Both the position numbers and the translations under genes were made by a program. Shown in pieces: positions 36,301 through 46,872 of a stretch of 64,000 nt of DNA (positions within the stretch are counted from its first letter, which is position 1; every line of letters begins with the position of its first letter). Below the pieces are notes generated by a model, which ran no database searches, had not been told where the DNA came from, and saw nothing but the letters and a program-made list of their open reading frames with translations. Origin of the DNA: Lojkania enalia (lineage: Eukaryota > Ascomycota > Dothideomycetes > Pleosporales); the NCBI GenBank assembly GCA_010094045.1, contig ML986711.1, positions 47,806-111,805 of the forward strand. Direction: 5' to 3'.

Positions 36301-37286
36301 ACCCGTGCCCAGTATAAAGGACTATAAATGCCCTCTAACTCAAGACTACGGGATTCTGCATAGCTTACCCACTGGAACCAGGTCCGAAAGACCCTACTTG
36401 AGTTAGAGTCGAAATAGTCGTCCTGCAGGTCTCGAAAGCGATTCCAAAGCTTTTGGCCGATAAACGAATCACAATCGTCAAGCGTAGGCAATGTCGAACT
36501 TGAGCCAATGAGGAGTGCTTCCGCCTTGTTGGGTGGCTGAAATAAAGTGACAGGAGTCCTGAGTAGAGCAAGTAGAGCAGACAATACGTCGTGGGCAGCA
36601 TGGTCTAAGCCATTCAGGATATCGCATCCCAGGTAATTAACAACGGTCTGGACCAACTCAGGAGTAACAAAATGATTCCGTTCGGCCGGTAGCCAATAAG
36701 AGCATTTCAGGAAATTCAAATAAGACAATGCCTTCGCGGTTTGATCCTCGACCCAGCTAGACATCTCACCATAGACTATTTCTGTCGACCCATTTTTGAT
36801 GGCTATGTTCAAGAGCTCGAGATATTTAAAGATCCTAAAAAACACACGCTCTCCTAGAATAATGTTACTCAAGCATATTTGGGCAATTGCGTATAAGAGC
36901 CCCGGGTCTTGTGACTCCTTGGGTAGGTCATCGATGATCAGAGTGCATAGCTTATCATGGTAGTTCAAACCCTGATGCAGCATTAGTATCACATTCATGT
37001 ACCGCTCTCTACCGCATAAAACCAAGATAGAAGGTCAAACTTACGAGCCACTTACGTTCTTGCCTGGCGGAAGAAGTCTCACACACAGCCGAAGAGTTGC
37101 AAGGTCAATATTCCCCTGACTAGCCTGAAGCCTCTCCCAGGAATAATCGAAGATGGCAGCTTTCGACCTTGGATCATAATGCTTAAGTACAAGATCCAGC
37201 CCAGAGGCCCCATCGGTAGCACTCAAATCGCGGAAGAGTTGAATGTCGTGCTCGCTGCTGGCCGAGTTGCTGTCCGTGGTTTCCAT
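33327..37286 (-). CDS. TRM3: tRNA (guanosine-18-2'-O)-methyltransferase, Trm3/TARBP1-like
   Basis: Two exons (37286-37056, 37004-33327) give 1302 aa, the usual large size. The 51-nt intron has donor GTAAGT; the acceptor at GTAGAG is the best of two adjacent AGs. Residues 1-1130 are a helical-repeat region found in Trm3/TARBP1. The C-terminal SpoU/TrmH domain (about 1135-1302) holds the knotted SAM-binding motifs: 'DNPTNLGGLSRISESFG' (motif 1), 'V-L-V-L-G-S-E-K-G-G' (motif 2) and 'T-R-S-L-N-V-Q-T-A-A-G-I' (motif 3). The enzyme methylates the ribose of G18 in the D-loop of cytoplasmic tRNAs. Divergent from the kinesin gene with 414 bases between starts. Confidence 0.92.
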
Positions 37287-37700
37287 GGTGCTGAGATTCT
37301 ACGGCGCGGCGAATCCAGACTGACGGAATGTGGTCCGACGAGTGGCTGCTCGGAATGCACGAGGAACCTTGTTCAACACTAAAAGCCTTTCCTCTCTTCA
37401 GATTGCATCTGTACGCCTTTCAGACATTCATCGCTGGTGGTGTCGTTTCGTGGTTGTTGCGTTGCCAGCTCATCTTCTCCGTCATTCCAATTCTCGACTA
37501 GTTTTGTGCGCGAGCCTTGGCAGAGTGACGCAGACCGCCCTCGGCTAATCGGCGGGGCGACGTGGTTGTTTACATTTTTCCGTTTCCAGGCAAGCGCGGC
37601 GCGATAGGCGGCAGCGCCTGCCTCAACACCAATGTTTCTTCTCCACCTCTTGCGAGTAAAGCAGATAGTCCAGTATCTTCTTTACTTGCTAGAAGACGCC
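37287..37700. promoter_or_regulatory. Shared divergent promoter, TRM3-like / kinesin
   Basis: A 414-base gap between two divergent start codons, so it must hold both promoters. CT-rich stretches occur toward the kinesin side. No specific factor site is claimed. Confidence 0.5.
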
Positions 37701-39616
37701 ATGGACTCACGTCTCTATTCTAGCCTCCATGGCTCCTCAGCCTCAGCGCCGTCGATGCGCGCTTCCGAACCGTATGCGTTAATGGCGCCGCCGTCCATGG
37801 TCGACGATCCGGGCAATGTCAAGGTCGTGGTGCGATGCAGGGCCTTCGTGAGGAGAGGTATGTCGCATACATTTTGAATAGACCCACAGTCAACTGACCG
37901 CATCCAGAGCGAGAGAAGGGCACGCAGTGTCTTATTCGCATGGATCCCGCCACGCAGAAGACCACCCTCCTCGCACCATCCGACTTCGATTCGAACCCAA
38001 ACACGCGCAAGGTATACGAAGATAAGGAGTTCATATTCGACAAGTCTTTCTGGTCGCATGATGAGGACGATCCGCACTATGCGCACCAGGAAGATGTCTA
38101 CCGATCTTTCGGCGAGGAATTCCTCGACCATAACTTCGATGGGTACCATACGTGCATCTTCGCCTATGGCCAAACCGGCTCGGGCAAGAGTTATACTATG
38201 ATGGGCACCCCAGAGCAACCGGGTCTTATTCCGAGGACATGCGAGGAGCTCTTCGATAGGATCCACCAGGAGCCTTCGCCAAATACCAACTATCACGTTC
38301 ACGTATCGTACTTTGAGGTATACAACGAGCATGTGCGAGATCTTCTAACGCCACGGACCAATCCGCCTATCTATCTCAAAATCCGCGAGTCGCAAACAGA
38401 AGGAGTCTACGTGCAAGGCTTGACCGAAGCAGAAGTTAAAAGCTACGCAGATGTTGAGCGACTGATGAGACTGGGAGACATGGTACGTGAACGAAACCCC
38501 CAAATCCGTAACTAATCCGCTGACATCCATCAGAGCCGAACCACGGCATCCACAAAGATGAACGACACCTCCTCCCGCTCCCACGCTGTCTTCACCATCC
38601 AACTCAAACAAATCCAACACTCCCTCCTCTCGGACCAGACCATTGAACGATGCGCACGAATGCGACTCGTCGATCTCGCGGGCTCCGAGCGCGCCAAAAG
38701 TACCGAGGCAACAGGCCAACGTCTAAAAGAAGGCGGCCAAATCAACAGATCGCTCACAACCCTTGGTCGCGTCATCGCTGCACTTGCCGACCCCCGCCGC
38801 CACGCAAAAGGCCGTCGGCCACGGGACATAGTGCCATACCGGGACTCGGTACTCACATGGCTGCTCAAGGACAGCTTGGGCGGAAATAGTAAAACAGCAA
38901 TGGTGGCTTGCATTGCGCCGTCGGACTATGAAGAAACGCTTTCGACCCTCCGATACGCGGACCAGGCGAAGCGGATCCGAACGCGTGCTTCCGTGAACCA
39001 AGACTGCATGTCTAGTGCCCAGCGCGACGCGCAAATCCGCGAAATGGCAGAGCAGATTCGCAGTCTTCAGGTTAGCGTCAATGCGGCGAGCCAACGCAAG
39101 CGTGAGGAAGCCACTGAGCTCGAGGAGTACCAGAAACAAGTCGCCAAGATGCAGCGGCTGATGGAGGAGAATAGGATGGTCAGTGAGGCGAAAATCAAGG
39201 CGTTGACGAGTGAGGTTGAGGAGTTGAGACCTGTGAATCAGGCGCTCCGGAACGAGATCGAGGCGCTTAGACGTCATCTTGCGCTTGCGGTGGGTGAGCT
39301 TAAGAATCCGATCATTCTACCACCGAAGCAGGATATTGCCAGTCCGGACCTTGAACAGGGAGAGTGGGTTGAAGATGTGGAGCGAGGCCTCAGCATGAGC
39401 AACGATAGTAAAGAGAATATCCCAGTTCACGAAGATGATCTCAGCTCTGATGACGAGGATTCAGGATACGATGATGGCCAGGATGATCTAGCAGCCGAGT
39501 TGCAGGCCGAAGCCGAGAACTTCTTGAATGATCTAGGGCTATTCAGAAAAAAGGTAGGGAGTGACGTTGAGAGGTTTGGAGTCAGGAACATTCTTGGGGA
39601 GGTCTCTGGAAACTGA
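37701..39616 (+). CDS. Short N-terminal-motor kinesin, kinesin-3-like
   Basis: Three exons (37701-37857, 37908-38482, 38534-39616) give 604 aa. The motor domain (about 30-400) has P-loop 'GQTGSGKS' (140-147), '[10 protein letters not shown]', 'V-S-Y-F-E-V-Y-N-E', switch I '[11 protein letters not shown]' and switch II 'V-D-L-A-G-S-E-R', followed by '[18 protein letters not shown]'. The insertion pattern is closest to the kinesin-3 (Unc104/KIF1) group. The long FHA, coiled-coil and PH cargo tail of Unc104 is absent, as in the small UncB-type motors of filamentous fungi. A predicted coiled coil (about 390-470) and an acidic tail follow. The tail has a KEN box (537-539), a typical APC/C degron, suggesting cell-cycle-controlled levels and perhaps a spindle role. 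That role is inference. Confidence 0.88.
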
Positions 39617-40443
39617 ATGAAGGTTTGTGGCTGAAGTTTGGGAGTGGCGACCGTCTTGGTTTTGGAAAATTTGTGGGTGAGGGCTTGGATTCTAGAGCGA
39701 AGGTTGGCATGGAAGGATTTCCTGGCTACGAGATTGATTATCATCACGGCGCATTGAGCGGTGGCGTTCTGGGCTTTTCTATGAAACTAGACTTTGAGGT
39801 TGGTTAACAGCTTGAGTGTTCAAGCCTATTGACGAATACATTTGTAGTATGTAGTCGTAATTCGAGGAATCGAAGCCGTATTACAATATCTTGTTTCCTA
39901 AAATTTTGGTCAGTATTTATTTCTAAAACCTGTTATAACTCGAGGTTATGAATATTGGATCTCAGTCATTCATTCGCGTTATGGTGGGAGGTATGAAGGG
40001 GAGAAGTCTGGATTTCGCTAGGTAAGATTGCACAAAGTAAACGAAACTCCAAGTTATCCCTCACGGAACCGCCGGCCTAGGAATACACAACATCCAAGCA
40101 CACGAACAAATACTTATCGGGAATATTTGGCCATCTATATTTAAAGTCCCATTTCCTGATTTGAACCTTACCAAGATCCAGTACGCGTTGATAACCCTCC
40201 CATCATGAAATGTATGATTTCGTAAGTTCATCCAACACGTCATGCTCGTGCCTAGTTTCCCATATGCCTTTGGATTCCTACTGATAATCGCACAACGCAG
40301 ACCCTGCCGTCTAACGCCGTTCGTAAAAATAAATTACGGAGTGGCAACACTGGAAGCGTTCTTTCGCAACTAAGATGAAAACACGCCAAGAACTGAAAAA
40401 GTATATGTAGGCTAACAAAGATAGAATAGAGATGAGCAGCTCT
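39617..40443. other. Convergent intergenic region
   Basis: 3' ends of the kinesin and RFTS genes face each other here. No gene is recognised. Confidence 0.5.
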
Positions 40444-42588
40444 TCACACAGGCCGCTCAATAGGTTGCGGCCTCATTGCCGGGCCAGAGTTCATGGCTGG
40501 GAAGAGGGGCTGCTGGGCCTCGGCCATCTCCCTGATCTTCTTGATAAGATTGCTATCAACAATTAGCAAACACCACACACATACAAAATGCCCCAATCTA
40601 CACCGTGCCTCCCTGAGGATATAAATAGAATAGTAAACAATAACTTACTTGACTGGCAACCTTAGTCTCTCCTCCTCGCGCATGACAATTCCAATCTCCT
40701 TCGCCCTTCCCCTTGCATGATCCTGAAGATGTTCTTGTATCAACATGCGTCCCACCTCCGAGCTCGCCCCGTACACTTTTTGGCTACATCCATCGAACGT
40801 ACAGATCCATGAATCTTTCGGTCCGTTAGGCGTAAATGTTGGTAAGGGCGTGGAAACGATGGGTGGGGCCAGGGCTGGAGATGCAGATTTGGTCGTGTTG
40901 TTTGTAGGGTTGTTAGAGGGCTGCCAGCGGAGAGGGAGTGGCTCGTTTGCTTCTTCCTCGTCAGGGGAGGAGGATGATGTTGAAGGGTAAGGGTGCGGGG
41001 AGGGCTCGATAGATGTTGATGAGCTAGCGGCTCGTTTCCTTGGATTCGGATTATCCTCTACGATATCATCGACATCAAGCTTCCGTTTCGGTGGTGAGAG
41101 AGATTGGATATGAGTTGGCGTATCGACTTCGATTTCCGATTCGGCGCTGAAAGTGTCTGTGCTTTGGTCTGAGGAAGAAGCGGCGGCGGCGTTCGGTGCC
41201 TTACCTTTGCCGCGCTTGATGCCTTTACCTTTGCCGGAGTATATGCTGTTCTTTGGCCGGAGGACGGAGAGGCGCCCTTTCTTGGAGCGTTGCCGTCGCT
41301 GGGGTGGTGTTGCGGCGGAGGAGCTTGACTCTGATTCCTCGCTTGTTTCGGCTTTCAACGTTCCATGATCTTTTCGGGGCCGTAGTTCGATGGACTGCGC
41401 GCGCCTGATATCAGCTGCAGAGAGATTATAGTCGGATGAAAGTTCCCGGTATATCTGTTCTTCAGCGAAGAACCGTGTGTTCTTCCTACGCGGGTGATCC
41501 ATTATGTAACACAGATTCGTTGCATGAACCAAGATCACGTTCGTAGCAGTCCCAACGTCACTGATTTCGTATCGTCGTACCATGAGCCTCGCGAGGCGGT
41601 CGATTGTCACGTGTCCGATATGCATTACGTGCTGGTTGATAGCTTTCTGCATGAACTCGAATATAGCTGTAGCTTCCCACCAATTGTCGTCCTTCTTCGG
41701 TGCATCTTCGGGTTTCTGCGCCTTTTTGGTGCCTTTGCCGCCTTTTGCCTTTGGTTTCTCCGGCGTGGATTCCGGCTTCGAGGCCGTCTCCGATCTCACG
41801 GCGCTTTTCCCTTCGATACGCGCCTTCGCATTCTCGAAATCACTCTACGATAAGTCAGCACCAATACTATCCTCTCCTCATACATGTTTGTCTACCTACC
41901 AGATATTGCTTCCTAAACCATTGATACAGAGGGGTATTACTCCACCCAATCCCCTGCGCTCGATTTAGCATGCACATAAACAAGAATGCCTTATGCTTCC
42001 TAAATATCATCTCTGCCTGGGTGGGATCATCGCACGCGAACCTCTCGTCCTCGGCGTATTCCTGGAAGATTAATGACGCACTCGGCCCCCCACCTCGCTT
42101 CCTGGGCTCATTATAAATATCTGTGACGAAATATAGAACCTCAACTGCCTCTACCATATTCAAATAGATGTCTTTATATGTCCGTGCGGGCCTGATCTCG
42201 AACCAGCCTGCTGCACCAAGCGCCCATATCATGATTTCGCCGTCTTCCATCTGGCCGTAGGAGAAGCGGGTCACATTGCAAATTTCGATTTCGACGGGTT
42301 TGTATGGCTTCTTGACAACTGCGGAAAATCCAATTAGTCGTCATCGCTGCTTGCGGTGCTTGTGTGGGATATACGCGACTCACGATATTTCGCTTGTTGT
42401 CGGTCTGGTTGCTCCAATCGCCCCTCAACCTTCAGCGGGGTATCAGCGTACGCTGCTAACAGACTTGCCGGCTTCCCATTGCTATTGTACAGGACGCGCG
42501 CATCACTTAGCGTGAAGATTTCATAGTCGTCGGGGTTAGAGATGGAGGGGTCTACTGGCTTCAGTATATCGAGCTCCGGTGTAAGCAT
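40444..42588 (-). CDS. RFTS (DNMT1-RFD) domain protein with C2H2-like finger
   Basis: Four exons (42588-42384, 42318-41900, 41844-40649, 40552-40444) give 642 aa. The last splice skips a TAA that would end the protein at 'L-P-V-K' and adds 35 residues ending 'I-E-R-P-V'. The donor there is a perfect GTAAGT. Residues about 15-200 match the replication-foci targeting fold ('YEIFTLSDARVL', 'P-V-E-I-E-I-C-N-V', 'MIWALGAAGWFEI'). The middle is basic and Ser-rich with NLS-like K/R runs. A single Cys2-His2-like finger (C556, C561, H580, H584) sits near the end. RFTS domains occur in DNMT1 and in Raf2 of the fission-yeast CLRC H3K9 methyltransferase complex. A heterochromatin or DNA-methylation targeting role is therefore plausible but unproven. 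No catalytic domain is present. Confidence 0.82.
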
Positions 42589-43129
42589 GTTGAACGTAGC
42601 GTCTGTCGCATATTGTCTCCGGGGGGGTTTTTATGTGCGAAGGGCGTAGGCGATGTTGGAGAGCGGCGAGGCCGTTGCGCGGGCCAGGCTGCCGGTACTG
42701 CGCGAAACTTGGAAGGCGAGTCGACGCGCGCGTTGGTAGTGCATCACGTGCATGGGCGCGACTTTGGATGAGGTCGTCGCCTACAGCTTTGCGGCCTGAG
42801 CATCGACGCGTTGCTCTATGGCATGTCGTTCGGCATATCACTTATGGATATTATCTAAAGATGGTAATATATCATTATTCTTTCTACCTCTCTGTGCACC
42901 CCAAACAGGACTTTCAACGCCTTCCATGCCATATTCTAGATTCCCTTCCCGCGCAGTAAAGTACATGTTGAAAATGACATAGATGAAGCGGAGAGGATAT
43001 TGCACAGCAGCAAATAGTTTACAAGAACGTGCCAGAACAATTCTTACATAGACGGGAGGCGGAGAGCCCAGCACCAAAGCGCACCTTTACAAGGGTATTC
43101 ATCCACAAGCCAACAATCCGGATTTTCTC
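42589..43129. other. Intergenic, nothing recognised
   Basis: Holds the promoter of the RFTS gene and the 3' end of the EF-Tu gene. No further feature seen. Confidence 0.5.
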
Positions 43130-44638
43130 TTATTCGAGGATCTGCGTAACGATACCAGTAGCGACCGTGCGGCCACCCTCACGCATGTTGAATCGCTGAC
43201 CCTTCTCGACAACATTGGGGTTATGGAGCTCGCAAACCATCTCGACATTGTCGCCTGGCATGACCATCTTGCCATGGGGGTCCTCGGTGCCCTCTGGCCA
43301 GCTCAAGGCGGCCGACTCGTCCGAGGTTCGGATAAACATCTGGGGACGGTAGTTCTCGCCGAAACCAGTGTGTCGACCTCCCTCCTCCTTGGTAAGAACA
43401 TACATGGAAACCATGAACTTCTTGCTGGCCTTGACAGTTCCTGGGACGGCAATGACCATGCCACGCTTAACATCCTCACGCTTGACACCGCGGAGGAGCA
43501 GACCAGTGCTGTCTCCGGCCCTGGACTCCTCGCACGACTTCTTGAAAGTCTCGATATCAGTAACCTTGGTCTTGATGGGAGCTTGACCCTTGCCAACAAG
43601 CTCGACCTCGGCGTCTCTCTTCAAGATACCGCGCTCGACACGGCCAGAACAGACCGTGCCACGTCCTGCGATCGAGAATACATCCTCGACAGCCATTAGG
43701 AAGGGCTTGTCGGTGTCACGCTGCGGAGTCGGGATCCAGGTGTCTACTGCCTCTAAGAGCTCATCAATCTTCTTCTCGCCAATATCCGGCTGCCTTCCCT
43801 CAATAGCGCAAAGGGCAGAGCCCATGATGATAGGTGTCTCCTCACCCTCGAATCCATAAGAAGACAACAATTCTCTCATCTCCATTTCGACTAGTTCCAA
43901 CATTTCCTTATCCTCAATGGTATCGACTTTGTTGACAAATACGACGATCTTCTTGACACCGACTTGTCGGGCGAGGAGTAGATGCTCTCGCGTCTGGGGC
44001 CTTGTCTTGGTCAGCTTTGCGAAGTGGTTTCAATGCGCTTGGAGCTCCTACATTTGACCATCTGAGGCAGCGACGACAATGATTGCGCCATCCATGTTGG
44101 CGGTGCCCGTAATCATGTTCTTGATGTAATCGGCGTGACCGGGGCAGTCGACATGGCAGTAGTGGCGGTTGTCGGTCGAGTATTCAATGTGTGCTGTCGC
44201 AATGGTGATTCCACGCTTTCGCTCCTCGGGGGCCTTGTCAATTGATCCATAGTCGAGATATTGCGCGTAGCCCTTCTCGGCCTGTCGCTTTGTGATAGCT
44301 GCGGTGAGGGTGGTCTACGCTGGTTAGCCTCAAGATTATATTTTAGGGAAGAGGGGAGGGGGAGGGGGGAGGACGGGAGGACGGGACCTTTCCATGGTCG
44401 ACGTGACCGATTGTTCCTGAATCAAATCAGTAAGAATGCAATTATCGAATTGGAGAGATCCCATACCAATGTTAACGTGTGGCTTGTCACGAGCGAAGAT
44501 AGCGGCGTACATCCTCACGCTGTTGACATATCTGCTTGTGCCCTGGGCGGCCAAGGCTCGCTGGACAGGATTGATCGACTTGTTGGAGCGGAGTGCATTG
44601 CGACTCGCCTGTAATAGCATGCGGGAGAACATGGCCAT
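43130..44638 (-). CDS. TUF1: Mitochondrial translation elongation factor Tu
   Basis: Four exons (44638-44467, 44416-44388, 44314-44052, 44000-43130) give 444 aa. Exon 2 is only 29 nt and encodes most of the P-loop '[10 protein letters not shown]'. Its downstream donor is the weak GTCCCG, but no alternative keeps the motif. GTPase motifs are complete: G1 GHVDHGKT, G2 region 'RGITIATAH', G3 'DCPGHADY', G4 'NKVD' and G5 'GSAL'. Domains 2 and 3 follow normally. A basic, Ser/Arg-rich presequence of about 45 residues marks mitochondrial import. The protein delivers aminoacyl-tRNA to the mitoribosome. Coding sequence is GC-rich at third positions, as expected for high expression. Confidence 0.96.
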
Positions 44639-45069
44639 TCTGGATTAAAGAGGGTATATTAAGAAAACGAAATGAGAGAAATTGAGTTGAGATGGATGAA
44701 TCTGCAAGGACTGCTGATGAGGAGGTGGATCGACCTGCGATTATTTTTCGGACTCAGCGCCATTCCCCTTTCGGACAGAGTCTTGGCGCGTCCCATTGCA
44801 GCTTCTAGTATTTCGAGCTGCACCACCAGAGCTGGAGGGGTTGTGATTTTGGCGGGAAACATTTCCCGGGTCATTCGAGCTTCTTAAATCGACTGTCAAT
44901 TCGACTTCTCGCCTTCGACTCTGTCATTATTCATCTCCAATTGACCGTTTCCTTCGACTCCCGCGTCACTGTCCGCTTCTGCCACCGCAACGTTCCGGTC
45001 GGATACCCGAGGTTGAAGGCGGCGGTTTTTTGAAAAGTTGCATCACGGGCTCCTCGCACTCGCATCTCC
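44639..45069. promoter_or_regulatory. Shared divergent promoter, EF-Tu / hydroxyisobutyryl-CoA hydrolase
   Basis: A 431-base gap between two divergent genes for mitochondrial proteins. Both promoters must be within it. No specific motif is assigned. Confidence 0.5.
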
Positions 45070-46591
45070 ATGTCTCTCCGCATAGCAATTAGACGAACAG
45101 CATCCCCGCTGGGCTGGACCTCGCGGATAGCCACCATGCCCCTGCGTGCAAGAGTCACAAGCCCAACCTGGATTTTCGGAACCCGAATGGTTAGCAACCT
45201 CCAAAACTCTGCAGTGACTATCTTTCGTGTACTCCGCAAGCTGACCGAGGATGCAGTACTCTACGCCAACCGAAGACCTTCTCAAACCTCAGCAAGACGA
45301 TGACCCCGACGATGTCGTTTTCACGAACAACTACGGCGTGCGCAGCATCGAACTCAACCGGCCCAAGAAGCTCAACTCGCTCAATGGCTCCATGGCCCGC
45401 AAGATAATACCGCGGTTGCAAGAATGGGCAAGGTCCGAACTCGCAAGCGTCATTGTTATCAAGGGATCGGGCCGCGCCTTTTGCGCAGGTGGAGATGTCG
45501 CCGCGCTTGCGCAATGGAACCAACAGGGAGCGGACGGCCAGCAGAAGTCGTGCGACTACTTCGGCCTCGAATACAAGCTCGACCACCTCATCGCAACCTA
45601 TTCGAAGCCGTATGTCGCCTTTATGGATGGGATCACTATGGGCGGGGGGGTTGGTCTCAGTATCCACGCGCCGTTTAGGATAGCCACAGAAAACACCCTG
45701 TTTGCTATGCCGGAGACGACAATTGGATTCTTCCCAGATGTCGGAGCTTCGTTCTTCCTGCCGCGGATGGAAGGAGGCCTCGGATTATATCTGGCCCTAA
45801 CAAGCGAGCAGCTCAAGGGCGTGGATGCTTTCTACTATGGTGTCGCAACCCACTACATTCATTCGTCCAGTCTTGCACAGCTCGAGTCTCGTCTCGCAGA
45901 ACTCCAGTTCCCTGACTACATGGGACTCCAGGAGCGATGCAAGATTATCAACAGCACCATCGAGGAATTCGTCACTGGACTGTCAGCAGATCGACCCTCT
46001 ATTTCCGGGGAATTGAGGACGATTATCGATCGAGTCTTTTCCGTTGAGCAACCAAATATCCAAGCCATTCAATTATCGCTCAAGGAAGTTCAAGCGAACT
46101 CCGAGTCCCCTGACATAAAAAAGTGGGCAGAGAAGATCTTGTCAACTCTGGAAGCACGCTCTCCCACTTCTGTCATGGTGACATTGCAGCAAATGCGTGT
46201 TGGCCGCTCGTGGTCGATTGCAGAGACATTCCAACGCGAGTACGATATTGCATCCTGGTTCATGCGCGGACATGATTTTGTAGAAGGTGTGACTGCACGG
46301 CTCATTCAGCGCAAGAAAGAGAGGCCGGATTGGCGACCAGCCACGTTTGACGAGGTTACGAGTGAGCAGATAAATGAATACTTCCAGCCGAGGATAGGCT
46401 TGCCCTTGATTAGCAACGGCGATTATAAGGAGTACCCGCACGCTTGGATAGGTCTTCCGCGGGAGGAGGAGATCTTGACTGCATTTGCGGGGAAGACAAG
46501 AGAGGAGGCCATGTCTGCTCTGATGGAGAAGTATGAGGGCAAACAGGGTCTTCGGGAGAAGATCACTGAGGTCCTGGAAAGATTGGGCTAA
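45070..46591 (+). CDS. 3-hydroxyisobutyryl-CoA hydrolase, mitochondrial (EHD3/HIBCH-like)
   Basis: Two exons (45070-45213 and 45257-46591) give 492 aa. The first exon encodes a 48-residue, Arg-rich, acid-free presequence. It is joined through a 43-nt intron (GTGACT...GCTGAC...GCAG) in frame to 'Y-S-T-P-T-E-D'. A shorter start at 45251 would give 446 aa without a presequence. The crotonase-fold core shows 'RPKKLNSLN', 'KGSGRAFCAGGDV', 'MDGITMGGGVGLS' and 'MPETTIGFFPDVGAS'. The oxyanion-hole and Glu/Asp pattern separates HIBCH from plain enoyl-CoA hydratases. It hydrolyses 3-hydroxyisobutyryl-CoA in valine breakdown; related fungal proteins are also reported in the mitoribosome. Confidence 0.92.
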
Positions 46592-46872
46592 GCATACGTG
46601 TGTAACGAGAGTTTCTTGCATATAGGATTTTGTGTAAAGAATTTGTACAACACTAGGGTTCCAAGAATCTATGCAGAACAACATTAGTTCCCGTAGGATT
46701 GACTTTAGCTTTTATCTTGAGCAAGAAGTGATGTATATGTCCATCCATACCTACCCATGGGCCAATACGTCCTGTTTGGTGAGCTTGAGCACGGGCCATA
46801 TTAGTGACAGGTTGAATCGAGGTCCTAGGCGGCGCTCCGCAACACCTCCGCCATGATACTCCAACAATAAAT
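46592..46872. other. Intergenic, tandem genes
   Basis: Short gap between two plus-strand genes. Nothing recognised. Confidence 0.4.

Noticed and set aside
43223..43699. 158-codon plus-strand frame opposite EF-Tu
   Set aside because: Antisense shadow of a GC-rich, strongly biased coding exon.
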